In this document: piece by piece, positions 25,471 to 36,544 of the stretch
Position numbering within the stretch: position 1 is the first letter of the stretch
Layout: each line of letters begins with the position of its first letter
Assembly (NCBI RefSeq): GCF_035594125.1
Contig: NW_026973706.1
Span: 486,001-550,000, forward strand
DNA from: Scylla paramamosain
Lineage: Eukaryota; Arthropoda; Malacostraca; Decapoda; Portunidae
Length of the DNA: 64,000 nucleotides
Direction: 5' to 3'
The notes under the pieces: generated by a model
What the model saw: the letters and a program-made list of their open reading frames with translations, nothing else
Told to the model about the DNA's origin: nothing
The model's database searches: none
Position numbers and translations under genes: made by a program

Positions 25471-26004
25471 CGACATTGTTGGAACACGCGGTGGTGCCGC
25501 TTCTTCCGTGTGAAGAGCGTATAGCTTGAGGTACCCAATATTTCGCAGTTCTTCTGCTTCCACTTATAAATAAACAAAATGCAATTCTTATTCTGATCAC
25601 ATAATTCTCGCTCATACGTTTTGCTTAACTGAACATGCTGTACACTGCAAATAAACGTGACACCCTGCAGGAAAACATCACCTTATTTCTTCACTTCTAC
25701 ACTTAAGTCGTGTTTGTATCTTTAAATATTACCTCATATACGGGTCGAGGGGGACTGAAATTCACGTATTATACGCCAATGAGAGTATATTAGCACTTCA
25801 TTATGCATAAATTACTATATAATCCTTAATTATGCCCCAAGGGAAAGGTCTAAGGGAGGTCTCGAGGTACCTTGGATCTGCTAAGTTTTACTTGGAGGAA
25901 GATGTTGTGAGACGGGGATACCACCGTTAATCCAACGCCACATCGAGATCATATGGCGCTTGATGAGAATGAGATGAGAAGTGACGCCAGATATTGACGG
26001 ATGG

Positions 26005-26015
<11 letters not shown>
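25471..26015. other. No gene recognised
   Basis: A+T-rich sequence with no supported exon, repeat or RNA gene. Confidence 0.4.
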
Positions 26016-26402
<387 letters not shown>

Positions 26403-26789
26403 GATGCACGTGAACTGGAAAGAAGTCACCGTAAATGAGGAACCCGATAATTGCACGAATAAATGACTTCTCCGAGAATTGCAAGCAAGGAGTGAGTGGA
26501 GCGTCAGGAGAGGTGGCGGGGGACAGCAGGGAGGAAGGAAGGAGTTTGTGGGGATCATTGTTTATTGCTGGTTAATGATACTCTTTTACTGCCGCTCATG
26601 TATATGTACGGCGGGGACTGGCCCACGGCACCAAGAGAGGAGAGTGTGTGCAAGACTCGGGTTTTGTTGATCCGTTCACTTGTGTGGCTTCTCAGGGTCG
26701 TATTGTAATGGTCTTGTGACTTTATTGATGATTTTCAGTGATAACAGTTACAGGAAAGTTGTGTGACCCAGTATTCAGTGTGGATCTTG

Positions 26790-26935
26790 TAGCGTTTGTG
26801 GTGAATATTTGGACAGAGTAGGGATTAAAGGAAGAAAAAAGTTTCGTGCAGCGAGGTCGAGGGAGGAGGGGAGACATGCAATTAGCAACATCTGAAGAGG
26901 AATTAGGATGAAAGTAGAGGTAGAAGATGACAAGA
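26790..26935 (-). mobile_element. LINE B C-terminal fragment, decayed
   Basis: The minus strand encodes MLLIACLPSSLDLAARNFFL, clearly related to an alternative-frame reading of the LINE B 3' coding region ([20 protein letters not shown]). The copy is short and diverged, older than the other LINE B copies here. Confidence 0.6.
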
Positions 26936-27380
26936 GTTCATCGTAAATATTAATTGTATGCATGAACTTAGAGAGAAAGAGTGAGAGATTAGGAGGTTCA
27001 TTCAAGGTTCATTCAGTACAAAGGTAAGTGTGACGTAAGCTGAAGATGACCATGGGAAAAGTGTCCAGCAGTGAAGGGATTACAAGAAACTCAGAAAATC
27101 CTCACCACACACTCAGTACAAGTGAGGATGTTAGCGAGTGGAGAGGTGAGTGAACGGACCAGTGTAGTATCAAGATAAAGTGGAACAAAAGGCACGAGTG
27201 AAAGGTATGAAAATTGTACTTTAGATCTTCCCTGGACCTTGGATCTTCCTCCCTGTGAAGGAAATAAAACTCAGTACGTTATATAATATAACAAATAAAT
27301 AAATGACTCGTACTGAAGCCAAGGAGACGAAACACAGCAAATTAAGAATAAGGTCTCGTAATATTCCCATGACCTTATTT
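26936..27380. other. No gene recognised
   Basis: Unique-looking sequence without a supported feature. Confidence 0.4.
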
Positions 27381-27384
27381 TGGT

Positions 27385-27555
27385 GTGGTCGGACGCGGTA
27401 TTAGTGAACAGTCAATATGGAGCTTTTAAAAGACTGAACAAATAGAGATCATAGGTGGGTCTATAAACTGCTGCTACGTTTTATACAGGGACTCCCACAT
27501 GTGGACCTACTCACTTCTTACAGTTTCTCGTATGTTTTTGTGTTCTTATCTTATT
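27385..27555 (+). mobile_element. SINE-like dispersed repeat, copy 3
   Basis: Contains CAGTCAATATGGAGCTTTTA, GATCATAGGTGGGTCTATAA and ACAGGGACTCCCACATGTGG, and ends GTATGTTTTTGTGTTCTTAT. These match, in order, the copies at 7.7 and 10.4 kb. It is non-coding. Confidence 0.55.
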
Positions 27556-27755
27556 AGAGAACACATCAAGTTGAAAGCTATCCGGTAAAATGTAGCGTAT
27601 TGTGATGTCAAGTGCATAATTCAACAGATCTATTAAAAAAAAAAAAAAAAGAGATATCTTGATGAATGAATGATAATGCTTTCAATTAGATTTTTTTTTT
27701 TTTTTTTATCTATCTCTGTTTTTACTTCCTTCTTGAGTGGGTCTGATTGCCTGTA

Positions 27756-27760
<5 letters not shown>

Positions 27761-27837
<77 letters not shown>
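27761..27837. repeat. (GA)n microsatellite
   Basis: About 38 GA units. Confidence 0.95.
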
Positions 27838-27839
<2 letters not shown>

Positions 27840-27934
27840 TATGGGGGTTAGAGCTCTCCTACTACCTTACCAGTAAGTCACAGAAAGGTGTGGATGGGAC
27901 CTATTTTTTTGGGGGGATATCGCCAGCTTAGGTG

Positions 27935-28770
27935 ACAACAAATATACAGAAACCGTTTGTTATTGTTTTTCACATTCGTAGGTACCGTAACACGAAAATG
28001 CATGTAAAGCACCCTATATGGGGAAAAGAAACGACATTTCTATTTTCATTGTTTATGAGCGTGTTAGGGATCAAAATGGTAAAAAACATGGAAATCTCCT
28101 GTTATGGGAAAACAAAACAATACCAAAAAAACGTGTCTTTTGAGTGTTTTTGAGCGTGTTACCAACAAAAACGCGAAAATGCATACAAAGCACCCTATAT
28201 GAGGAAACGAAGCGATATCAGCAGAAACGTATCTTTTGATTGTTTTTGTGCGTGTTAGTCACCAAAACGCTAAGTAGCATGGAAAACACCCTATATGGGA
28301 ATGCGAAACATTACCAAAATACGTGTATTTTGAGTGTTTTGAGCTTAAGACGTATAAAAAACTCTAAAATGCATAAAAGGTGCCGTATATTGGGATACGA
28401 AAGGACATTACAAGAAACGTGTATTATGAGTGTTTTGAGCCTCGTAGGTACCAAAACGCTTAAATGCATAAAGAGCACTTTATATGGAGAAACAGAACAA
28501 CATTACCAAAAACGTATATTGTATGTTTTTTTCCACATTGATACCAGAACGGCAAGATGCTTGTAAAGAACACAATACGGGGATAGGAAACGACATTTCC
28601 AGAAACGTGTGTTTTGAGTGTTTATGAGCGTGGTCAGCACCAAAACGATAAAAACCATAGATACCACCCTACATGGCGATACAAGATATTTCCACAAACG
28701 TGTCATTTGAGGTTTTCTTTCCGCTTCTTAAGTAACAAAACGCTCCAACGCGTGCAAATCAACCTTTCAC
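27935..28770. repeat. Diverged satellite, period about 95 bp, about 8-9 copies
   Basis: Each unit contains ACCAAAACGCTAAAATGCAT-like, CACCCTATATGGGGAAACGA-like and ACGTGTATTTTGAGTGTTTT-like blocks. The CACCCTATAT landmark falls near 28011, 28192, 28288, 28382, 28477, 28572 and 28666, about 95 bp apart, with a diverged copy near 28096. Copies differ by 15-30% by eye. No common reading frame is kept, so it is not a coding repeat. Confidence 0.85.
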
Positions 28771-28809
28771 AAAAAAAAAAAAAAAGTAACATTACCAAAA
28801 ATGTTTGTC

Positions 28810-29240
28810 TGGCCAGCTATTTGTGATTACTGGCCTGGTATATACATAAACAGATACAACATGGGCAACAAAAAGGCTGTACAAAAAGAAACAATGATAA
28901 ATATAAATAAATGAATAAATAAATAAATAAGTCAATATTGAAAAAAAACACTGATGCCAAGCCCAAAAGAACAGTCAAAAGGACCATCCAAAAATTCATG
29001 AGAAAAAGTGACTTGCAATCTCCCTTTTCAAAGACTCCAGATCACCAAAGCCACCACAAGAAGCCCTCCTTGAGACACCCTCCTGCTGCACCCACCTGAG
29101 GCCAGAACCTGCGGACAGTCTGAGCCAGCATGACATGAAGCAGGTCGAAGGGGGCATAGGCACGCATGATGGGGATCCACAGAAACCACTCCAAGTCTGT
29201 CTGGTCCTGCCGCACCCCTCCCCCCCCCTCCGAAACCTGG
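28810..29240 (-). mobile_element. LINE 3'-end fragment, unassigned family
   Basis: The minus strand encodes DLESLKREIASHF near 29000-29045, the usual C-terminus of LINE proteins in this window (compare [13 protein letters not shown] in LINE B). A non-coding tail follows, with an A-rich end and words such as GGGCAACAAAAAGGCTGTAC that resemble other LINE 3' ends here. The upstream 200 bases are G+C-rich and may be part of the same fragment. Confidence 0.45.
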
Positions 29241-29430
29241 GTGACGAGGAGGTACTGTCCCCATCCTGGTAATGAGGAATGAGTGTTAGGAAGAGAGAGA
29301 AGAGGGGTGTGCTGGGGTGAGGGGAGAGAGTGGGTGGTGCTGGGGGAATAAAGGGAATGGTGCTGGTGAGATAGGGTGTGAGGGAAGCTGTCTTAAAGGG
29401 AATGGTGTGAGGAAGGGAGGGAGAGATTGA

Positions 29431-29540
<110 letters not shown>

Positions 29541-29632
29541 TAACAGAAGGAATTATCAGAAACGAGATATCGAAAACACATGAATTATAACAAGAATTTA
29601 CATTAATATATATAAAGCACCATCCCCCCCCC

Positions 29633-29668
<36 letters not shown>

Positions 29669-29739
29669 GAGGTGCGGTAGAAGCGGGCGAAATGGTTGGC
29701 TAATTTAGATGCAACATTGATTTTTCACAAAAAAAAAAA

Positions 29740-30420
29740 AAAAAAGGCAAAGAAAAGCTTTGAGAAGGCGTTTGAGAGTACGAAATGCAGACGCAGAAAC
29801 AACTTCGGGCAAGGAGTTCCAAAGTTCCACAAATAAATAGAAAAGAAAAGGGCTCTGACATAAGTATTACTACTTCCGCTAGTATGATTTATAGGTCACT
29901 CTCCCTAAAAGGCCACTCAGATGAGGGTAAGATCATTCATAATCTTCCCAACTATTAACAAGTCAGCATGAATTAACCTTCCCTTAACTGAAAACAAATT
30001 CATCGTAGACACTCTCAGCGAGTGGAATATGCGCAAGCCCGTCCACTTTGTTGGTCTCTGTACAGACTCCAGCAGATCTAACTCACCAATATACCGAGTG
30101 TTCCACAACACACTGCCCAACTTAATGATACGACCAATGTGTGTAATGAACACTTGAGTCATGAACTGCGTACTGCTCCTCTCAGGATGCTGTTTGCAAC
30201 TCCATTAGCTTTACAGAACACCTCTTCAGTGTGCACATGGAATTTCAAGGAGGAATCAATTAGAATGCCTAGGTCTCTGAAGGAAGTTTTATTGGGAATA
30301 ATGCGATTACAGATTAGATAACCATGCATAGGAAAGGATTATTTACAACAGTGGACACAGGCACACTTATTGACAGGGAAGGAGAGGCCCCAAGACTGGC
30401 TCCTACAATACAACACAAAG
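29740..30420 (-). mobile_element. LINE reverse-transcriptase C-terminal fragment, decayed
   Basis: The minus strand encodes LGSVLWNTRYIGELDLLESV, then LRVSTMNLFSVKGRLIHADLL. Beyond stops there is a WN.G.PCPKL-like stretch that corresponds to the WNSLP region of CR1-like proteins. It is a decayed copy distinct in sequence from LINE B. Confidence 0.65.
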
Positions 30421-30584
30421 ATGTCATTGTGTTGACGTGCTCACACCATCATTACGAGAGTTTATTCATCTCATTTTAATATTTCTTACACATGATGAAA
30501 CTATCGTATCGTTTTCTCATTAATACACAATTGATAACGAGTTCAGTTTTAGTCAGCTATGTTTGTTTTATTTATATATCTATT

Positions 30585-30598
30585 TATTATTATTATCC

Positions 30599-30684
<86 letters not shown>

Positions 30685-30725
30685 GGTATTATCACTATCA
30701 TTATTTATTTATTTATTTATTTTTA
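30585..30725. repeat. (TTA)n / ATTT array
   Basis: TTA repeats with rare substitutions, ending in TTTA tetramers. Confidence 0.95.
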
Positions 30726-30727
30726 CA

Positions 30728-30816
30728 TGAGCCCACGTGGAACCCTCGCCGTGTCAGTGTTGATATTCACATCCTGCCTCGGCTTAAGAGTGACTGGCTT
30801 CACCATGTGTTATAAG

Positions 30817-30898
<82 letters not shown>
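30728..30898 (+). mobile_element. Fragment of the RNase H-type LINE running into (CT)n
   Basis: The plus strand at 30732-30812 encodes TWNPRRVSVDIHILPRLKSD and WLHHVL, matching the WNPHRVSVDIHSLHQPKRDW segment just upstream of RNase H in the element at 24.4 kb. About ten bases further on the sequence becomes (CT)n (30821-30898), so the fragment ends in, or was overwritten by, a microsatellite. Confidence 0.7.
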
Positions 30899-30901
<3 letters not shown>

Positions 30902-30959
30902 GATGAGTAAATACTCACCATAACCGAAATACAGCCATGAATTGCGAAAATACGTACAA

Positions 30960-32050
30960 ATAATTCATCCCAATAAATTCCTTGGACCTGACGATACAAG
31001 GGTGTTCAAAGAATGTTGCATCCAACTAGAAAGCTCAGTGACATTACTATTCAACAAGTCACCCGCTCAACCTAAAATAGCCCACGGATAGAAAAAGGTG
31101 AATACAACCCTGCTCAAAAAAAATAAATAAATAATAGTAATAATAATAATAATAATAAAAATAATAATAAAAAATAATAATAATGAATAAATAAATAAAT
31201 AAATAAATAAATAAATAGATAAATAAAAACATAAATAAAACTAAATAAATAAGTAAATAAAAAGCTCTAAACTGTGGAGCTGTTAGTCTCACGTCAGTCA
31301 TAATGAAGTTATTTAGGAAAATTGTAAGAAACAAAACAGAATAATTTCTTGAACAAAACGAAGTAGACAACCAGCACGGCTTTCGTTGTAACAGATTATG
31401 CCTGACTGACTGATTAGATTTCCTTAAAGGAGTATACGCGAGACGGGATGTCCGAGCATTGTTTGAAGCAATTTACCTGGACTTCCGAAAAGCATCTGAT
31501 AAGGCTCCTCACACCAGGCTGATCTCAACACTGCGATCACGTGGAACAGAAGAACGTGTGTGTGCGTGGCGAAGGGCTGCTTCTCAGATCGTGAGCAACG
31601 CGGTGTTTGGAATGGAGAAGCATCGAGTTGGCGTAACGTAATCAATGGTGTGCTCAGAGGTCAGTGTTGGGGCCATCACTCTTCACAAAGTATATCAGTG
31701 ATTTAGGAAGTGATCCTACGTCAAAAGTAGCGACATTCGCAGATGACACAACGTGAGGTGGCAAGGCATCGTGCGATGAAGACTGCAGTAAGATTCAGGA
31801 GTACCTTAACAGACTAATGAAATGGCAGATGTCCTGCAACGTACAGAAATGCACAGTTATGCATATTGGTGATGATAATCAAATCTTTAGTACCAGGAGC
31901 GGTCAAAAGCTCGATAATGTTAAGCAAGAACAAGACCTGCCACAGATTAACATAAGCAAATCTACAAATGAGCGGTCAGTGTACAGCGGCTGGCAAAAAG
32001 GCAAATATGATGTCAGGCTTCACTTCAGGAAATACTGATCACAAATCACC
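30960..32050 (+). mobile_element. CR1-like LINE, decayed, plus strand
   Basis: Frames joined by stops and shifts encode FLGPDDTRVFKECC and SVTLLFNKSP (30975-31060), VSLTSVIMKLFRKIVRN (31285-31340), YLDFRKASDKAPHTRLISTL (about 31470-31530), ATFADDTT (about 31733-31751), then MKWQMSCNVQKCTVMHIG. These are the standard reverse transcriptase blocks in order. An A/T-rich insertion or expansion of about 140 bases (31118-31258) interrupts the first and second blocks. Confidence 0.8.
31118..31258. repeat. TAA/AAAT-rich array inside the LINE
   Basis: TAA triplets followed by AAATAAAT tetramers, lying between two conserved reverse transcriptase blocks of the surrounding LINE. Confidence 0.8.
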
Positions 32051-32253
32051 AGCAGCAATCAAGACACTGCGACACTCACTCAGGCCACCAAGAGACTCAA
32101 GCGGCCACACTTGTTCTCTCCCACCAAACCAAGGATGAACTGACCTTTTCAAATACTGAATGGATCTCATAAAGTAAATACTGAACCATTATTGCAAGGA
32201 AATCAATCACACGGCAATCACGAGAGGTGACACTCACTGTCAGATCAGAAAGA

Positions 32254-32346
<93 letters not shown>
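32254..32346. repeat. (GT)n microsatellite
   Basis: About 45 GT units with one GC. Confidence 0.95.
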
Positions 32347-32347
<1 letters not shown>

Positions 32348-32579
32348 TCAGAACGTGTTCCTGGCCACACCTAGCCACACAAGTCAAGGGTTTCAGGTGG
32401 GGCTGATGAGGATCACTGCCTCCTGTGTGTGACTCTCTCCTTCCTTTGTATTCCAACACAACAATGTATTGTAATGACTGATACTGATGTTAATGGTAAC
32501 TGTTCACACTAGTGATGCTGACCATACAAGTAACATTTAAACAAACAAACAAAAAGATACAGTAAGTCCATTAATGCCC

Positions 32580-32865
32580 TACTCCCCTCCTCCTCCTCAT
32601 CCTCCTCCTCCTCCTTCTCCTCCTCCTCCTCCTTCCCTCTTTCTCCTCCACTTCTTGTTCTATTCTTGTTCTTGTTCTTGTTCTTCTTGTTCTTGTTCTT
32701 ATTCTTCTTGTTATTGTTCTTCTTGTTTTTTCTTGTTCTTTTTGCTTTTCTTGTTCTTATTCTTGGTCTTGCTCTTGTTATTATTGTTATTTTCTTCTTA
32801 TTCTAATTCTCGTTCTTCTTGTTTTTGTTCTTGTTCGTCTTGCTTTTGTTCTTGTTCTTCTTCGG
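32580..32865. repeat. (CCT)n and TTCTTG hexamer array
   Basis: CTC triplets (32583-32640) followed by about 200 bases of degenerate TTCTTGTTCTTG-type hexamers. Confidence 0.85.
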
Positions 32866-32984
32866 CAGGGATGGGGGGGGAATGGCGTGAATGGGGGATA
32901 TGAGTAAGGGGCGTGTATTGGGGGGAGGAGGGTGTGGAAGAAAAGAAGGAGGGAAAGGCCGTAAGGGCTTCGGCTTGGTGTGTT

Positions 32985-33161
32985 CACGTGGCCACCGGGG
33001 GCAGCGGGCTGGTGTGGTCACGTGACCACCCTGGAGATGGGGTCACGTGACCACCCCAGGCCTGCGGTCACGTGACCACAGGGTACCGCGGGTTGGGGTA
33101 TATAAACCCCTCTCCGGGGGAGTCTCGTCAGTCGGTGGTCATGCCTAGAACTGAGTGGATG
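32985..33161 (+). promoter_or_regulatory. Promoter of the kinase gene: three CACGTG palindromes, TATA, initiator, DPE
   Basis: Three perfect 12-bp palindromes GGTCACGTGACC start at 33016, 33041 and 33066, exactly 25 bp apart, and a weaker CACGTG site lies at 32985. TATATAAA occupies 33099-33106. TCAGTC at 33128-33133 matches the arthropod initiator, placing the start site at the A of 33130, 29 bases after the first T of TATAAA. GGATG at 33157-33161 matches the downstream promoter element RGWYV at +28 to +32. CACGTG is the core bound by bHLH-zip factors of the USF/MITF/TFEB/MYC type; GTCACGTGAC is the form typical of TFEB/MITF/USF sites. The factor acting here is unknown. Confidence 0.8.
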
Positions 33162-35030
33162 TCTTTCGTGCGCTGCGCCGCTGTTGCGGCCTCGCCCCAC
33201 CTGGGGGTGCACCGCGCACACCTTACCGTGGGGCGGGCGAGCCGTTGCTGGCTGGCGAGGAGCCGCCAGGTGGCCGCCTTCGCCTTCCCGGCAGACGGGT
33301 GGCGTCGGGCGGCGTCGGGGGAGTGGCGGAATGTCGCCGGGCACCAGAGGCTGGACTTGAAGGGGCTGGCAAGGTTACCCCCCGAGGCGCCTCTCAAGCT
33401 GCGGGCGTGGACGAGCCGCGGCGTGAGGAAGACCACGCAGGGGACGCTGGCAGACCTGCTGGCCGCCCTGCACGCAGGGCCCGCCCACCTCACGCTGCAG
33501 CTCCTCTCCAGCAGCGAGGGCGTGCGCCTGTCCTGGGGCGTGCAGGAGTCAGACCCGGCACTGCACGCGCTGGGCGGGGCGCTGCCCTGCACGAGCCTCC
33601 CACCTGGCGCGGTGAGCAATGCTCGGAGCGGAGCGTTTCCCAGCACCAGTCCCCCTCCTGGTGTGGTGAGCAAGGCTCAGGGGGGGGCGCTGCCCTGCAC
33701 GAGCCCCCCGCCTGGCACTGTGAACAAGGTTCGGGGAGGGGCGCTGCCTTGCACGAGCCCCCCGCCAGGTGCGGGCAACGATGCTCTTGCCGGCGCGGGC
33801 ACGGCTCCCGGCGTGAGCACCACGAGGCCTCACCTGGAGGACATGCCTCGGCGAGCAGGAAGCGAAGCACTCATGGCAGGATGCGACAATGCTCCTCCTG
33901 CCGCCCCTGCCACTGAGGCACAGGTGCCGTCAGGCTTCCTTCAGGGAGGCGTGGTACCACTGAGGGCCAAGGGAAGATCCACGGGGAAGTGTCACCCCAG
34001 CGTCAAGGGGCCCTCCCCCGTGGTGCTGTGGGCGTGGGCGGTGCTACTGCTGGTGGCGTGGCTCGCATCCCTGGAGGACAAGGCGGCGGCCTTGATGCAG
34101 GCTGTCCTGCAGACCGTGGTGTGCTTGGCGTGGATCCTGCCCACGGCCTGCAGGATGTGTACGAAGTACTGGCAGCGCCTGCGGCAGAAGAAGGAGGCCC
34201 AGGAAGGCGACATTGACTTCCTGGACCACCGCATCCCCTTCCTGAGGGAGGAGGAGATGTGCGCTCTGGACGCCGGCTCCTTCCTGGGGCGCGGCGGCAA
34301 CGGCTGCGTGCGGCGCCTGCTGTACGGGGGCGTGCACGCCGTCAGGAAGGAGTTCGTGCACGAGGACGTACTGCTGCCGATGATGCGGGAGGCGCGGCTC
34401 ATGCTGGAGCTGCGCGGGGCTGGTGGGGTGCCGCGCCCCCTGGCCCTGGGCTTCGGCCCCCCCACCATCATCCAGGAGTTTGTCGGCGAGCCCTTCGACA
34501 AATTCCTGCGGCAGTGCTCCGTGCAGGGCGTGCTGCGCTCCCTAGGCCTGCTGTGCCGCCGCCTGGGGGAGGTGCACGCCAAGGGCGTGGTGCACAATGA
34601 CCTCAAGACTGACAACATCACAGTCTCGGGCGGCGTGCACCTCCCCGTGCTGCACGTCATCGACCTGGGGTGGGCGTGCCGCGCGGGGCGTGTCGCCGGG
34701 GACTTCACCCTGGAGATGGGCGAGGGTTTCTCCCCAAGGGAAGGGTTCGCCAATGAGTGCCCCTGGATGGCGCCAGAGGTGAGGGCGCGGCGGCCCGTGT
34801 TCCCCTCGGGGGACGTGTTCAGCCTGGGCTTTCTGCTGCAGGGCCTCGCAGAGGACTGCGTCCAGCCCTGGCTGGCGGTGCCTCTGTGGCGGCTGGGGCA
34901 GTGCTGCACCCGCGAGTACCCGAGCTGCCGCCCCTCCCTCCACGAGGTGGCGCTGGCCATCGCGGCACTGCCGGTGGAGCTGCTTCAGTGCCAGCTCCAG
35001 GAGGCTTTCCACCTGGTGGTGCGGCAGTGA
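33141..35030 (+). CDS. Intronless membrane-anchored protein kinase, non-RD type, with novel N-terminal domain (629 aa)
   Basis: A single uninterrupted frame. The first ATG after the predicted start site is 33141, 11 bases downstream; an in-frame GTG farther upstream lies before the TATA box and is not used. Residues 24-132 form a domain resembling those in the genes at 43.5 and 53.3 kb. Residues 145-213 are 18-residue repeats (LPCTSPPPG). Two hydrophobic segments lie at about 294-314 and 318-342. The kinase domain spans about 378-610: glycine loop GRGGNGCV 384-390, Lys403, Glu417, HNDLKTDN 485-492 (HRD Arg replaced by Asn), DLG 508-510, APE 544-546, Asp558 and Arg597. All catalytic residues are present, so activity is likely; the missing HRD Arg makes it non-RD. 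The gene is strikingly G+C-rich against its surroundings. Expected role: Ser/Thr phosphorylation at a membrane; the substrate is unknown. Confidence 0.85.
   Translation: MPRTEWMSFVRCAAVAASPHLGVHRAHLTVGRASRCWLARSRQVAAFAFPADGWRRAASGEWRNVAGHQRLDLKGLARLPPEAPLKLRAWTSRGVRKTTQGTLADLLAALHAGPAHLTLQLLSSSEGVRLSWGVQESDPALHALGGALPCTSLPPGAVSNARSGAFPSTSPPPGVVSKAQGGALPCTSPPPGTVNKVRGGALPCTSPPPGAGNDALAGAGTAPGVSTTRPHLEDMPRRAGSEALMAGCDNAPPAAPATEAQVPSGFLQGGVVPLRAKGRSTGKCHPSVKGPSPVVLWAWAVLLLVAWLASLEDKAAALMQAVLQTVVCLAWILPTACRMCTKYWQRLRQKKEAQEGDIDFLDHRIPFLREEEMCALDAGSFLGRGGNGCVRRLLYGGVHAVRKEFVHEDVLLPMMREARLMLELRGAGGVPRPLALGFGPPTIIQEFVGEPFDKFLRQCSVQGVLRSLGLLCRRLGEVHAKGVVHNDLKTDNITVSGGVHLPVLHVIDLGWACRAGRVAGDFTLEMGEGFSPREGFANECPWMAPEVRARRPVFPSGDVFSLGFLLQGLAEDCVQPWLAVPLWRLGQCCTREYPSCRPSLHEVALAIAALPVELLQCQLQEAFHLVVRQ
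33573..33790 (+). repeat. 54-bp coding minisatellite in the kinase gene
   Basis: The landmark codon for Ala in GGALPCTSPPPG falls at 33579, 33633, 33687 and 33741, exactly 54 bp (18 codons) apart. The four units differ by point changes but keep the frame. They encode a Pro/Ser/Thr-rich linker between the N-terminal domain and the hydrophobic segments. Confidence 0.9.
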
Positions 35031-35119
35031 AGCACAGTGCCGCAGGACACTCACTGCCTCACTGCCTTTTGTGGAGCAGGCTTCCCTCCCCATGCCATGC
35101 CCATCTAGGAAGACACTTA

Positions 35120-35495
35120 GCATGTCCTCTAAGGCACACACCATGAGTGTTTCGCCATACCCCTCAAGGCACACACCTGGTGTGTTTTACCAGGCACACA
35201 CAGGCGTTGTCCCGCCCGGCACACACCAGGTGTGTCCCGTCAGGTACCCCCAGGCACACACTGGGCGTATCCTGGCAGGCACATACGAGGCATGTCCCGC
35301 CAGGCCCCGCCAGGTACACACTGAACGTGTCCCACCAAGCCCCGCCAGGCAAACACCGGGCGTGTCCCACCAGGCCCTGTCAGGCATACAACGGGCGTAT
35401 CCTGACAGGCACACACCGGAGTGTCAGGCCAGGCCCCGCCAGACACACACACCGGAGTGTCCTGCCAACCACACACCGGGCGTATCCCGCCCGGG
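35120..35495. repeat. Minisatellite just 3' of the kinase gene
   Basis: About a dozen degenerate units built on CAGGCACACACCGGGCGTGT and TCCCGCCAGGCCCCGC, with spacing of about 25-45 bp. It begins roughly 100 bases after the kinase stop codon. All three frames stay partly open but no protein is supported. Confidence 0.75.
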
Positions 35496-35504
35496 ATATT
35501 ATTA

Positions 35505-36540
<1,036 letters not shown>

Positions 36541-36544
36541 AGAT

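Noticed and set aside
28240..28566. 108-codon frame across the 95-bp satellite
   Set aside because: 95 is not a multiple of three and the frame is not kept between units.
33072..33140. Upstream in-frame GTG as the kinase start, adding 23 residues
   Set aside because: It lies upstream of the TATA box and initiator. Translation from GTG is not expected and the first ATG after the start site is 33141.
33549..34960. Long frames antisense or in alternative phase to the kinase gene
   Set aside because: G+C-rich coding DNA leaves other frames open. They have Arg/Ala/Pro-rich composition and no domains.
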